Source: Streptomyces tanashiensis (lineage in GTDB: Bacteria > Actinomycetota > Actinomycetes > Streptomycetales > Streptomycetaceae). From it: a stretch of DNA of 64,000 bases. A program made the position numbers and the translations under genes. The stretch lies in NCBI RefSeq assembly GCF_014648895.1, contig NZ_BMRZ01000003.1:434001-498000 (forward strand), written 5' to 3'. Of the stretch, positions 1 to 8,954 are shown in pieces (positions within the stretch are counted from its first letter, which is position 1; the number at the start of each line of letters is the position of its first letter). The notes beneath the pieces are model-generated. The model was not told the DNA's origin. It saw only the letters and a program-made list of their open reading frames with translations, and made no database searches.

Positions 1-285
1 CTCGTACCGCAGCTCCAGGGGCGCCCCGTCGAGGTTCCCGACGACCGTCGGGTGCCTGCGGGCCAGCTCCCGCTGCCGTACGGGACTCAGCCCGGCGAAG
101 AAGCGCGCGACCTCGGCCGGGTCCATCCGCTCCGGGTCCGGCAGCCCCGCGGCCCGCCACGCCGCCGTCCCGGCCGGGGCCCCGGTCACGGCCTCCTGGC
201 TGTTCCCGGACGCCCAGCCGGCGGTCCCGGCGATCACACCGGCCACCACCGCTGCGGTGATCAGGGTCCTCGAAATGCGGCGCAT
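1..285 (-). CDS. DUF1023-type alpha/beta hydrolase, N-terminal part only
   Basis: The first 95 codons read leftwards from an ATG at 285 and run off the window edge. The start is a membrane-anchor or signal-like stretch (RRISRTLITAAVVAGVIAG), followed by a region rich in Ala and Pro. The segment ARRHPTVVGNLDGAPLELRY matches the segment ARHPLVVGNLNGVPVSLRY of the complete hydrolase at 3740-4951, so the two are paralogues. In this family (DUF1023, alpha/beta hydrolase) that segment precedes the catalytic domain, which lies outside the window. Function is unknown; secreted or membrane-anchored hydrolase is inferred. Confidence 0.75.
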   Translation of the reverse strand, partial: MRRISRTLITAAVVAGVIAGTAGWASGNSQEAVTGAPAGTAAWRAAGLPDPERMDPAEVARFFAGLSPVRQRELARRHPTVVGNLDGAPLELRYE

Positions 286-442
286 CGGCCCGCCCTCCCT
301 CGCTCTCGTCGTCGGCGAGAGGAAGGTAGGAAGACGACGGGTGACGGCACGTCACACCCGGGAGCCAACTCACCCTTGATACCGGGGTAGGGGGTGGAGG
401 AGCAGCCAACCGGAGGAGAGGGGTGGGGTTTTCCCCCGGGTG

Positions 443-1126
443 CTAGCGCGACTCCCCGGGCGTGACCAGGCCCGACTCGTACGCGAAGACCACCGCCTGC
501 GCCCGGTCGCGCAGGTCCAGCTTGGCGAGGACCCGGCCGATGTGGGTCTTCACCGTCTGCTCGGCCAGTACCAGGGTGTCGGCGATCTCCTGGTTGGACA
601 GGCCCCGGGCGATCAGCTCCAGGACCTCCGTCTCGCGCGGGGTGAGCCCGTTCAGACGCAGCGCCGTGGTGTCCCGGCGGGGCGCCGGACGCGAGGCCGC
701 GAAGTCGGCGATGAGCCGGCGGGTCACGGACGGCGCGAGCAGCGCCTCGCCCGCCGCCACCACGCGTACCGCGGCGATGAGATCGGCCGGCGGCGCGTCC
801 TTGAGGAGGAAGCCGGACGCCCCCGCGCGCAGCGCCTCGTACACGTAGTCGTCGACGTCGAAGGTGGTCAGCATCAGCACCTTCGGCCGGTGCGTGACCC
901 CGGCCGGCGGGTGCAGGATCTCCCGGGCGGCCGCGAGCCCGTCCAGCTCCGGCATCCGCACGTCCATCAGGACCACGTCCGGGTGCGCCGAGCGCGCCAC
1001 CTCCACGCCCTGCCGACCGTCCGGCGCCTCGCCGACCACGTCGATGTCGGGCTGCGCGGCGAGCAGCGCGGCGAAACCGGCCCGCACCATGGCCTGGTCG
1101 TCGACGATGATCACGCGGATGGTCAC
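443..1126 (-). CDS. LuxR/NarL-type response regulator
   Basis: This 227-residue protein has a receiver domain (about 1-120) with acidic residues IIVDD near the start and the phospho-acceptor Asp55 in VVLMD. A LuxR helix-turn-helix follows at about 160-220 (LTPRETEVLELIARGLSNQ). It is the DNA-binding partner of the histidine kinase immediately upstream. The GTG start at 1126 overlaps the kinase stop in a GTGA, so the two are translationally coupled. Longer in-frame versions exist but would run through the kinase gene. The target genes are unknown. Confidence 0.95.
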   Translation of the reverse strand: MTIRVIIVDDQAMVRAGFAALLAAQPDIDVVGEAPDGRQGVEVARSAHPDVVLMDVRMPELDGLAAAREILHPPAGVTHRPKVLMLTTFDVDDYVYEALRAGASGFLLKDAPPADLIAAVRVVAAGEALLAPSVTRRLIADFAASRPAPRRDTTALRLNGLTPRETEVLELIARGLSNQEIADTLVLAEQTVKTHIGRVLAKLDLRDRAQAVVFAYESGLVTPGESR

Positions 1127-2451
1127 TCGGTGTCCTTCGTACGCAGGGGAAGCCGGGCCGCGACCCGGAAGCCGCCGTCCGGCAGCGGCCCGGTGTCCAG
1201 CGAGCCGCCGGTCAACCGTACGCGTTCCCGCATGCCGACGAGCCCGTGCCCGGTGCCGGGGACACCCCGCTCGACGGCGGAACCCTCCTCCAGGGACGGC
1301 CCGTTGACGACGAGGACCGTCAGCCACCCCTCGTCGGCCCGGACCGACACCCGCGTCGACGCCCCCGGCGCGTGCCGCACGACGTTGGCCAGGGCCTCCT
1401 GCACGATCCGGTACGCGGACAGGTCCACCGCCTGCGGCACCTCCCCGAGATCGGCGGCCAGCCGCAGCTCGGCCGGCACCCCCGCCCGTACGGTCGCCTC
1501 GACGAGCTGCTGGACCCGGTCGAGGCCCGGCTGCGGGGCCCGCTCGCCCTCGCTGCCGTCACTGCGCAGCACGGAGAGCAGCCGGCGCATCTCGGCCAGC
1601 GACTCACGGGCGCTCGCCGCGATCGACGTGAACTCCTCCCGGGCCGCCTCCGGGAGCTCGGGGATGCGGTACGGCGCCGAGTCCGCCTGCACGGTGATCA
1701 CGGACATGTGGTGGGCGACGACGTCGTGCAGCTCCCGCGCGATCCTGGCCCGCTCCTCCAGGAGGGTGCGGCGGGCCCGTTCGGCCTCGTTGATGGTCTC
1801 CTGCTCGGCGAGCCGCCGCTGCGCGTCGCCCCGGGCGCGCAGCGCCGAGGTGAGGAGCAGCAGCACACCGCTCAGGACGAGCAGCAGGAGGTGGAGGCTG
1901 GTGAGCCCGGCGGGCCGGAAGGCCTCCAGGACGAAACCGGCCACGCCGGTGGCCAGCCACACCCCGAACAGTGCCCGGCGTGACTCGCGCAGTCCGAGCG
2001 CGACCATCAGCGCGCAGTAGCCGATGACGACCGGCGGGGTCCACGGCCACATCTCCGCGCGGGGCCCGTCCGAGCCGAGCAGCACGAGCGCGCCGAGCAC
2101 GTCGGCGGCGAAGACGATCCACCAGGCCTGGAGGGGGCGGGTGACGGCGAGCAGCAGTGGCGCGGCCTGGGCCGTGCCGAGGGCGCCGGCGAGGGCGCCG
2201 TTGACGCCGTAGTCGTTGATGAGGAGCAGGACCGTGGAGGGCAGGAGCGAGGCGGTGAACGCGAGGGCGACGGCGTACGGCAGCAGCCGCACCCACCGGC
2301 CCGAGGCGTCGGCGAGGAGCGGGGCCCCCGGCGTGGTCGGGGTGGTGAGCGCGGCCCCCAGCCCCTGGAACATCTCGCGGGACCGGCCCCAGAGACGACG
2401 GGCAGCGGGCAGGGAGGCGGCGGGCGGCTCGGGCCGCGATGCGGTAACCAT
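1123..2451 (-). CDS. Two-component sensor histidine kinase (HisKA_3 type)
   Basis: This 442-residue membrane kinase has about five to six hydrophobic segments between residues 50 and 205, then a HisKA_3 dimerisation domain with the phospho-acceptor His242 in RIARELHDVVAHHMS. An ATP-binding HATPase domain completes the protein (QEALANVVRHA, GHGLVGMRERV). No extracellular sensor domain is evident, so it probably senses through its membrane segments. The start at 2451 (MVTASRPEPP) is chosen because residues upstream of it are low in coding character. It phosphorylates the regulator whose gene overlaps its stop codon. Confidence 0.94.
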   Translation of the reverse strand: MVTASRPEPPAASLPAARRLWGRSREMFQGLGAALTTPTTPGAPLLADASGRWVRLLPYAVALAFTASLLPSTVLLLINDYGVNGALAGALGTAQAAPLLLAVTRPLQAWWIVFAADVLGALVLLGSDGPRAEMWPWTPPVVIGYCALMVALGLRESRRALFGVWLATGVAGFVLEAFRPAGLTSLHLLLLVLSGVLLLLTSALRARGDAQRRLAEQETINEAERARRTLLEERARIARELHDVVAHHMSVITVQADSAPYRIPELPEAAREEFTSIAASARESLAEMRRLLSVLRSDGSEGERAPQPGLDRVQQLVEATVRAGVPAELRLAADLGEVPQAVDLSAYRIVQEALANVVRHAPGASTRVSVRADEGWLTVLVVNGPSLEEGSAVERGVPGTGHGLVGMRERVRLTGGSLDTGPLPDGGFRVAARLPLRTKDTE

Positions 2452-2696
2452 GACCCACCCAGCGTAGGAGGCCCCCCTGAAGCCAGGCGTCATACCGGGG
2501 ACCGGGCTGTGACCTGCTACTGGGGTATGACGCCGTTGTGGGCATGCGTTCCGCCGGGGCGGAACGGGTGGGCACAACGGAACGGCGCCCGTACCGGCGC
2601 CAGAGGCCCCCGCGCCCGAACCCGCACCAGCGGTGACGGCACACGGAGGGTACGGGCCCAGGCTCAGGGCCGCCCGGGCTCAGGGCCCGCCCACCC

Positions 2697-3665
2697 TCAC
2701 AGCTCCGCCAGGAGCTCCGCCTTCTTCGCCGAGAACTCCGCATCCGTCACCAGCCCCGCCTGATGCAGCTCGCCCAGATGCCGAATCCTTTCAGCCACCG
2801 CCCCGGGATCCCGCCGTTCCCCGGCAGACGCCGCGACGGGCACGGGCACGGGCGCGCGGTCCTTGCCCCGGATCGCGGCGAGGACCGCGGCCGCGAAGGT
2901 CAGGGACTCGTACACGGGCCCGTAGCGGCCGAAGACGACGCACGCCGGGTCCTGGTCGGGCAGGCCGGCCCGGGGCACGCCGTCCCGCGGCACGAGCCGC
3001 AGGTAGCCGTCGACGCCGTCCGGCGAGCGCCATTCGACCCCGCAGAGGTCCCGTACCGGGAAGACCTGGTCGCCGGCCTTCCACTTCTCCGAGGACGCCC
3101 CCGTCCAGGACCAGCGGAACGCGACCTCGGAGGTCCCGTCGAAGCTGGCCTTCCCGTCGTACGCCTTGAAGGACTGCGGCCCCGACGGCGGCTCCACCAG
3201 GAACCGGTCGGCGGGCGGGACGCCCCCGAGGGCCCCGTCGGGAACGAGCCCGTCGTACGCGTCGAGTCCGTCGATCCCGTCGAGTCCGTCGATCCCGTCG
3301 TACCCGGCGGCCCCCGCGGCCCCCGGCTGCGACGAGAGGAGCGCCCGCAGCTCGTCCCGGTAGCGCTCGGCGAGCGGTTCGCGTTCCGCCGGGAGCACCA
3401 GGCGGTACGGATCGCTGCCCTCCTTGAGCTGCCCCGCGGCCGCCTCCATCAGCGGATCGGCGCCCGGTCTCGGCACGGCGTGCAGCACGACGGTGCCCCG
3501 CTTGCCGGGCGTGAGCGTCACCGACGCCAACGCCTCGTGCGGTACTCGTCTCTCGCGCAGCGCGTGGAAGAGCTTCGGCGTGCGGATCCCCCGATCGAAG
3601 CGGATGACGAGGGCGTCGCTCTCGAGCTCCCAGGTGGCATGAATTCCGGCCAGCACATCACCCAT
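2697..3665 (-). CDS. DUF4429/SHOCT-domain protein
   Basis: This 322-residue cytosolic protein has two related DUF4429-like halves (about 1-125 and 150-265; motifs such as SVTLTPGKRGTVVL and FGRYGPVYESLTFAAAVL). It ends in a SHOCT helix pair (about 288-322, IRHLGELHQAGLVTDAEFSAKKAELL). SHOCT modules are thought to mediate protein-protein contacts. Between the halves is a tandem repeat DGIDGLDGIDGLDAYDGL, visible in the DNA around 3250-3300 as repeated 15-base units. An alternative ATG nine bases upstream (3674) is possible. Function is unknown. Confidence 0.88.
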   Translation of the reverse strand: MGDVLAGIHATWELESDALVIRFDRGIRTPKLFHALRERRVPHEALASVTLTPGKRGTVVLHAVPRPGADPLMEAAAGQLKEGSDPYRLVLPAEREPLAERYRDELRALLSSQPGAAGAAGYDGIDGLDGIDGLDAYDGLVPDGALGGVPPADRFLVEPPSGPQSFKAYDGKASFDGTSEVAFRWSWTGASSEKWKAGDQVFPVRDLCGVEWRSPDGVDGYLRLVPRDGVPRAGLPDQDPACVVFGRYGPVYESLTFAAAVLAAIRGKDRAPVPVPVAASAGERRDPGAVAERIRHLGELHQAGLVTDAEFSAKKAELLAEL

Positions 3666-3739
3666 ACGCCTCATCGTAAGCGGCGTGTGCCCTTGCGTCG
3701 CCCCTGCGAAAGGTCCCGAAATTGCGTGATCTACGCGCG

Positions 3740-4951
3740 TCAGAGCCCTTCCGTGCCGGATATTCCGTCGTGGCAAGCGCTGTCGGCACGTGCGCAGACG
3801 AGACTCGGGTAGGCCCCGACGCCTATCGCGGCGAAGTTGCCGAGGCTCTCCGTCCCCGGCTCGAAATAGCCGCTGTGGCCGAGCGCCCCGCGCGCGGAGA
3901 GCAGCCGGGCGCCGAACTCCGGCGCGACCGGGTCCGCGCCGTGCCCGACCCCGCCCACCTCCAGGTGCGGCACGTCCGCGATCCAGTCGTCGGCGTCCCG
4001 CATGGCCCACACGCGCGCGTGGCCGCCGAGTTCGGCCGCCCGCTCGACCCGCATCCCCGGGCTTCCGGCCACGGCCACGTCGGTCACCCGGGCGGGCAGC
4101 CGGGGCGCGGCGACCCCGCAGAGCACGGAGCCGTAGCTGTGGCAGAAGAGCGCCACGCGCGCGTCCCCGGGCAGTGACTCGGTGAGACCCACCAGGCGTA
4201 CGGCGCCGTCCTCGGCCAGCCGGCCGATCACCGCGTCGACGCCGATCCCGACGGGCGCGGTGTAGTCGGCCCAGGCGATCACTGCCACGCGGGCGCGTGG
4301 GGAGGCACTCCGCTCGGCCGCGTAGAGGGCCTCGGCCATGCCGGCGGGGGCGCCGTACCGGCCGTGGGTCTTCTGGAAGGTGAGCAGGTTGGTGTCGACG
4401 CCGGGCACGATCACCGAGACGTGCCGGGCGCGCTCCAGGTCTCCGAGGACCTCGGCGGCCCGCCCCGTACCGGTCGGGTCGAAGGCGAGGACCTGGCGGC
4501 CCGGACGCATCAGCGAGGCGAAGCGGTCGACCCGGCGGCGGGCCTCGTGGCGGCCCTCGGGGGAGAGCCTGGTGTCGTCGACCCGGCTCCGCTCGGCGGC
4601 GTACGCGCGCGCGAGGGTGATCCGGTTGGCGTGGTAGCGCAGGGAGACCGGGACGCCGTTGAGGTTGCCGACGACGAGCGGGTGCCGGGCGGCGAGCCGG
4701 GCGCTGCCCGCCGGGCCGAGCCGGGCGAAGAAGGCGGCGACGGTACGGGCCGGGGCGGCCGGGTCGGGCAGCGGCCGGTGGTCGACCCGGTCGCGCGCCC
4801 AGGCGGCGAGCGCGGCTTCGCGGGACGGCCACGGCACGGGCCGGTGCCGGATCGTGGTCCACCCGGTCGTCGCGAGGAGCACGAACACGACGGCCAGCGC
4901 GAGGAGCGCGCGCGTGGCGACGAGGGCGGGCGAGGCATCGGCGGAGGTCAC
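3740..4951 (-). CDS. DUF1023 alpha/beta hydrolase, membrane-anchored
   Basis: The 403-residue product has one N-terminal hydrophobic segment (about 10-30), then an alpha/beta-hydrolase domain of the DUF1023 family. The likely nucleophile is Ser272 in LFCHSYGSVLCG. The residue before the His is Cys rather than the usual Gly of G-H-S-Y-G. Supporting family motifs are VIVPGVDTNL and a late GHSGYFEPGTESLGN containing a probable catalytic His. The GTG at 4951 is the only start giving the anchor segment. It is a paralogue of the truncated gene at the left edge. Substrate unknown. Confidence 0.87.
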   Translation of the reverse strand: MTSADASPALVATRALLALAVVFVLLATTGWTTIRHRPVPWPSREAALAAWARDRVDHRPLPDPAAPARTVAAFFARLGPAGSARLAARHPLVVGNLNGVPVSLRYHANRITLARAYAAERSRVDDTRLSPEGRHEARRRVDRFASLMRPGRQVLAFDPTGTGRAAEVLGDLERARHVSVIVPGVDTNLLTFQKTHGRYGAPAGMAEALYAAERSASPRARVAVIAWADYTAPVGIGVDAVIGRLAEDGAVRLVGLTESLPGDARVALFCHSYGSVLCGVAAPRLPARVTDVAVAGSPGMRVERAAELGGHARVWAMRDADDWIADVPHLEVGGVGHGADPVAPEFGARLLSARGALGHSGYFEPGTESLGNFAAIGVGAYPSLVCARADSACHDGISGTEGL

Positions 4952-5040
4952 GGGCGGCCACCCTACGGGGCCGAGATGACGAGGTTCACCGGGCGGGTGC
5001 CCGGACCCCTTCCGGACGGGCCCTCGCGAGGTGCCACGGC

Positions 5041-5694
5041 CTACGGCGCGGTGCGCTCTCCGGCCGGGTTCCGCCAGTGCGGGGCGAGCGCCGGTCCGAG
5101 GTGGTCCAGGTACTCCTCGGTGAGCGCGCGGATGGCTTCCAGGCTCTGGTCCGTGCCCCGGCCCCACATCTGGCCGGTGACCCGCATCACCCCGCTGAAC
5201 GCCGCCACCGCGATCCGGGGGCGGGGGTCCTCGTCGACGTCGAGGCCCTCGCGCGCGGCGATGATCCCGGCGATGGTCTCCTCCATCTCGGTCGAGCGGC
5301 GCAGATGGACGGCGAGCAGCGCGGGCGTCGACTCGATCATCCGGTACGTGCGCAGGTGCAGCTCGACGGGGACGACCTCGGCGATCGCCTCGCCGATGGT
5401 GTCCCAGGCGCACAGGACGGCGTTGCGCATCGCGTCGAGGGGGGCCTCGTGCGGGGGCCGCTGTCCGAGGGCGTCCACGAAGCGCTCCTCCACCATCTGC
5501 TGGACGGCGAAGGCGACCTCCTCCTTGGAGGAGAAGTACCGGAAGAAGGTGCGCTGGGAGACCTCCACGGCGTCGACGATCTCGTCGACGGTGGTCCGCT
5601 CGTACCCCTGGGTGGTGAAGAGCTCCAGCGCCACCCGGGTCAGTGCGTCGCGCGTGCGCTGCTTCTTCCGCTCGCGCAGTCCGGGCACGGTCAC
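5041..5694 (-). CDS. TetR-family repressor
   Basis: This 217-residue regulator has a TetR DNA-binding domain in its first 60 residues (TRVALELFTTQGYERTTVDE, then VSQRTFFRYFSSKEE). The C-terminal half resembles the ligand-binding domains of actinobacterial TetR proteins. It is divergently transcribed from the multidrug exporter at 5812. This is the usual arrangement of an efflux gene and its ligand-responsive repressor, so autoregulation and control of the exporter are inferred. Confidence 0.93.
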   Translation of the reverse strand: MTVPGLRERKKQRTRDALTRVALELFTTQGYERTTVDEIVDAVEVSQRTFFRYFSSKEEVAFAVQQMVEERFVDALGQRPPHEAPLDAMRNAVLCAWDTIGEAIAEVVPVELHLRTYRMIESTPALLAVHLRRSTEMEETIAGIIAAREGLDVDEDPRPRIAVAAFSGVMRVTGQMWGRGTDQSLEAIRALTEEYLDHLGPALAPHWRNPAGERTAP

Positions 5695-5748
5695 GTCGAG
5701 GTCCTCTTTCCAGGCATTTCGTCCTGCTCAGCGTACCTGTGAGCTACG

Positions 5749-5797
5749 TGACAGTTACCGACGCGTGAATCGCTTTGTCAATTGTCAGTGACTGTCA
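5749..5797. promoter_or_regulatory. Candidate operator between tetR and the exporter
   Basis: The divergent intergenic region contains TGACAGT at 5749-5755 and its inverted copy ACTGTCA at 5791-5797. The latter lies within the tract TTGTCAGTGACTGTCA just upstream of the exporter ATG (5812). TTGTCA at 5775-5780 could be a -35 element. A TetR protein binding here would block both promoters. The inverted repeats are seen directly; their role is inferred. Confidence 0.4.
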
Positions 5798-5811
5798 TTA
5801 GCCTCGTTCGC

Positions 5812-7434
5812 ATGACTAGTCAGACCACCGTGGAAAAGGCCCCGCAGGGTCAGGGGGGCGTCCGGGAACCCGTTCCGGTCCCGGCGAAGGGACTGCGCGG
5901 CCACCCCTGGCTGACCCTGTTCGGCGTGGCCGTGGGCGTGATGATGGTCGCCCTCGACGGCACGATCGTCGCCATCGCCAACCCCGCCATCAAGACCGAC
6001 CTCGGCGCCAGCCTCGCCCAGGTCCAGTGGATCACCAACGGCTACCTGCTCGCGCTCGCCGTCGCCCTGATCACCGCCGGCAAGCTCGGCGACCGCTTCG
6101 GCCACCGGCAGACCTTCCTCATCGGCATCGCCGGCTTCGCCGCCGCCTCCGGTGCGATCGGCCTCTCCGACTCCATCGGGGCCGTGATCGCCTTCCGCGT
6201 CCTGCAGGGCCTGTTCGGCGCCCTGCTGATGCCGGCCGCGCTCGGCCTGCTGCGCGCCACCTTCCCCGCCGAGAAGCTGAACATGGCGATCGGCATCTGG
6301 GGCATGGTCATCGGCGCGTCCACGGCGGGCGGCCCGATCGTCGGCGGCCTGCTCGTCGAGCACGTCAGCTGGCAGTCCGTCTTCTTCATCAACGTGCCGG
6401 TGGGCGTCGTCGCGCTCGTCCTCGGCCTGGTCATCCTGAAGGACCACCGCGCGGAGAACGCGCCGCGTTCCTTCGACGTCCTGGGCATCCTGCTGCTCTC
6501 CGGCGCCATGGCCTCCCTCGTCTGGAGCCTCATCAAGGCCGGCGAGTCCTGGGGCTGGTCCAGCGGCAAGACCTGGGGCTGCCTGATCGGCGCGCTGTTC
6601 CTGTTCGCGGTCTTCGCCTTCTGGGAGACCAAGGTCAAGGAGCCGCTGATCCCGCTGGCCATGTTCCGCTCCGTGCCGCTCTCGGCCGGCGTGGTGCTGA
6701 TGGTCCTGATGGCCTTCGCCTTCATGGGCGGCCTCTTCTTCGTGACCTTCTACCTCCAGGGCGTGAAGGGTCTCAGCCCGGTCGACAGCGGTCTGCACCT
6801 GCTGCCACTGACCGCGATGATGATCGTCTCCTCGCCGCTCGCCGGCGCGCTCATCACCAAGTTCGGGCCGCGCGTGCCGCTCGTCGGCGGCATGGTCTGC
6901 ACCGCCGTCGCGATGTTCGGCATGATCACCCTCACCGCCGGCACCGGCACCCTCGCCATGTCGCTCTGGTTCGCCCTGCTCGGTCTGGGCCTCGCCCCGG
7001 TCATGGTCGGCGCGACCGAGGTCATCGTCGGCAACGCGCCGCTCGAACTCTCCGGCGTCGCCGGCGGTCTCCAGCAGGCCGCCATGCAGGTCGGCGGCGC
7101 GCTCGGTACGGCGGTGCTCGGTGCCGTCATGTCCTCCAAGGTCGCCGACTCCTTCGCGGACAACTGGAAGGAGGCCGGCATCCCGGCCCCGGTCAACCCG
7201 CAGCTGGAGCAGGCCGCCGAGTTCGGCATGGCCCCGCCGGAGCTGGCCCAGGCGCCGGGGATGACCCCCGGTCTCCTGCAGCAGATCACCGGGGTCATCC
7301 ACGACACCTTCCTCGACGGCATGGGCCTGGCCTTCACCGTCGCCGGTGCCGTCGCGGTCGTCGCGGCCCTCGTCGCCACGCTCACCAAGCGGGGCGAGAA
7401 CGCGGAGGCGGGCGGCATGGGCGGTCACATCTGA
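5812..7434 (+). CDS. DHA2-family multidrug exporter (EmrB/QacA type)
   Basis: This 540-residue MFS protein has about 14 membrane segments, as expected for the DHA2 (proton-antiport drug efflux) branch. Diagnostic segments are LDGTIVAIANPAI in the first helix, the loop GKLGDRFGHRQTF after helix 2 and FFINVPVGVVALVLG in helix 5. The ATG at 5812 was chosen over an upstream ATG at 5782 because it begins the typical short cytosolic leader and leaves room for the promoter. Expression is probably under the adjacent TetR repressor. The exported compound cannot be inferred. Confidence 0.95.
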   Translation: MTSQTTVEKAPQGQGGVREPVPVPAKGLRGHPWLTLFGVAVGVMMVALDGTIVAIANPAIKTDLGASLAQVQWITNGYLLALAVALITAGKLGDRFGHRQTFLIGIAGFAAASGAIGLSDSIGAVIAFRVLQGLFGALLMPAALGLLRATFPAEKLNMAIGIWGMVIGASTAGGPIVGGLLVEHVSWQSVFFINVPVGVVALVLGLVILKDHRAENAPRSFDVLGILLLSGAMASLVWSLIKAGESWGWSSGKTWGCLIGALFLFAVFAFWETKVKEPLIPLAMFRSVPLSAGVVLMVLMAFAFMGGLFFVTFYLQGVKGLSPVDSGLHLLPLTAMMIVSSPLAGALITKFGPRVPLVGGMVCTAVAMFGMITLTAGTGTLAMSLWFALLGLGLAPVMVGATEVIVGNAPLELSGVAGGLQQAAMQVGGALGTAVLGAVMSSKVADSFADNWKEAGIPAPVNPQLEQAAEFGMAPPELAQAPGMTPGLLQQITGVIHDTFLDGMGLAFTVAGAVAVVAALVATLTKRGENAEAGGMGGHI

Positions 7435-7458
7435 CGCCCGTTCCTCGGGGTTCCCGTA

Positions 7459-7496
7459 GGGGGCCGTCACCCGTTCGCGTGAACGGGGGCGGCCCC
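7459..7496 (+). terminator. Hairpin after the exporter
   Basis: GGGGGCCGTCACCCGTTC (7459-7476) pairs, with two mismatches, with GAACGGGGGCGGCCCC (7481-7496) around a four-base loop. A CTCTT tract follows. It is placed 25 bases after the exporter stop and resembles an intrinsic terminator. Confidence 0.6.
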
Positions 7497-7565
7497 TCTT
7501 CCGTCGGCGGGGGACCTGCGTCATTCTCGTGATTACAGAGAGTGACGAAACGGGGGTTCATCAGC

Positions 7566-8117
7566 ATGTATACGAAGACCGCTCTGACACTCGCGGCCGT
7601 TCTGACCGTGTTCCTGGCGGCCCATGGGGCAGAGGGCGCGCAGGGCACCCAGGGAGCGCAAGGAGCGCAAGGAGCGCAAGGGTCGCAGGGCGCACGGGGC
7701 ACGCAGGGAGCGATGGCCGCCCACGCCGCCCAGGCCTCCGACGCCGCCCACGCCCCCCAGGCCACCCGCGCCGCCCACGCCGCTCACGCCGTCCGGGCCG
7801 CTCCGGTCACGGCGGCCGCGCCGTCCGGGACCGCGCTCGGGGCCTGCGGGCCGGGCCGGCTCTGCCTCTGGCCCAAGCCCGACTTCAAGGGCAGGCCGTG
7901 GACGCACGAGCTGGCCACGACCGACATCGACAGCTGCGTCCCCCTGCCGGAAGGCACCTCGGCCCAGTCCCTCGCCAACCGCACGGGGCGGCCCGTCACC
8001 ACGTACCAGTCGGCCGAGTGCGGGGAGACCGGGGAGTTCGAGACGTATCCGGGGCGGGGGACCTGGGTGCCGCAGACGGCCTACGAGGTCAGAGCGTTCA
8101 AGCTCTGGGAGCGGTAG
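7566..8117 (+). CDS. Secreted peptidase inhibitor I36-like protein with collagen-like tract
   Basis: The 183-residue product has a signal peptide (about 1-20, YTKTALTLAAVLTVFLAAHG), then about nine Gly-X-Gln/Glu triplets (GAEGAQGTQGAQGAQG and on). An Ala/His-rich repeat region (AAHAAQ, AAHAPQ, AAHAAHA) follows, then a C-terminal domain from about residue 90. That domain (CGPGRLCLWPKPDFKGRPW, then ANRTGRPVTTYQSAEC) matches the beta-gamma-crystallin-like I36 inhibitor family of Streptomyces. The start at 7566 is chosen because it begins the signal peptide. Its tail overlaps the convergent channel gene by 20 bases. Inhibitor activity is inferred only. Confidence 0.8.
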   Translation: MYTKTALTLAAVLTVFLAAHGAEGAQGTQGAQGAQGAQGSQGARGTQGAMAAHAAQASDAAHAPQATRAAHAAHAVRAAPVTAAAPSGTALGACGPGRLCLWPKPDFKGRPWTHELATTDIDSCVPLPEGTSAQSLANRTGRPVTTYQSAECGETGEFETYPGRGTWVPQTAYEVRAFKLWER

Positions 8118-8877
8118 GCGAGGGGACGTCCCGCGGCTCGCTCGGCCCCGGCGGGGCCGACAGCCGGGCCACCTCGGCGCGCAGCTCCCGGACCTCCAGG
8201 GTGAGCGCCTCCAGGAGCTCGGTCTGCCGGCGCTCCACCGCGTCGTCGCGGTCGAAGCGCGAGATGAACCAGGCCGCGATGTTGGCCGTGACGACACCGA
8301 GCAGGGCGATGCCCGAGAGCATCAGGCCCACCGCGAGGACCCGCCCGAGACCCGTCGTCGGGGCGTGGTCGCCGTAGCCGACCGTGGTCATCGTGGTGAA
8401 CGACCACCAGACGGCGTCCCCGAGCGTCTTGATGTTGCCGTTCGGGGCGTCCCGCTCCACATGGAGCACGGCCAGCGAGCCGAACATCATCAGCCCGACC
8501 ACCGCGCCCGCCACATAGGTGGTGAGCGTTATCTGCGGGGCCATCCGGGCCCGCCGGCCCACGAGGAGGAGCGTGGAGACGACCCGCAGCAGCCGCAGCG
8601 GCTGCACCATCGGCAGTATCACCGCGAGCAGGTCCAGCGGATGGCCGCGCACGAAGTGCCAGCGGTTCGGGGCGAGCCCGAGACGGACGAGATAGTCGAG
8701 CGCGAAGGCAGCCCAGACGGCCCACTCGACGTGGGTGCACAGCCGGTGCACCCACGGCTCGGCGCCGGGAGCCACGATCGGCACTGCGTAGGCGATGCCG
8801 AACGCGACCGCGAGCACCAGGAGCGGTGTCTGGGTGCGCTCCTCCCAGCGAAGTTTCATGACGGGCATGAGCCGCAT
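8098..8877 (-). CDS. Potassium channel-like protein (six-segment ion channel fold)
   Basis: This 259-residue membrane protein has four segments in the voltage-sensor position. The fourth (QPLRLLRVVSTLLLVGRRAR) carries basic residues. A pore loop with the potassium selectivity filter TTVGYGD (164-170) and a final helix follow. The C-terminus is a coiled coil (ERRQTELLEALTLEVRELRAEV), which probably assists tetramer assembly. Three in-frame ATG codons (8877, 8868, 8859) could start it and none has a clear ribosome site; the longest was taken. Confidence 0.9.
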   Translation of the reverse strand: MRLMPVMKLRWEERTQTPLLVLAVAFGIAYAVPIVAPGAEPWVHRLCTHVEWAVWAAFALDYLVRLGLAPNRWHFVRGHPLDLLAVILPMVQPLRLLRVVSTLLLVGRRARMAPQITLTTYVAGAVVGLMMFGSLAVLHVERDAPNGNIKTLGDAVWWSFTTMTTVGYGDHAPTTGLGRVLAVGLMLSGIALLGVVTANIAAWFISRFDRDDAVERRQTELLEALTLEVRELRAEVARLSAPPGPSEPRDVPSPTAPRA

Positions 8878-8954
8878 CGTAAGGAATGGCGAAGGGCGGC
8901 GGGACCGCGTCCCACCGCCCTCACCAGCCCGAACGAGCCACCGCGGCACGGCCG

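Noticed and set aside
5785..7524. 579-codon leftward frame opposite the exporter
   Set aside because: No hydrophobic segments or domains, and the forward strand encodes a full DHA2 transporter.
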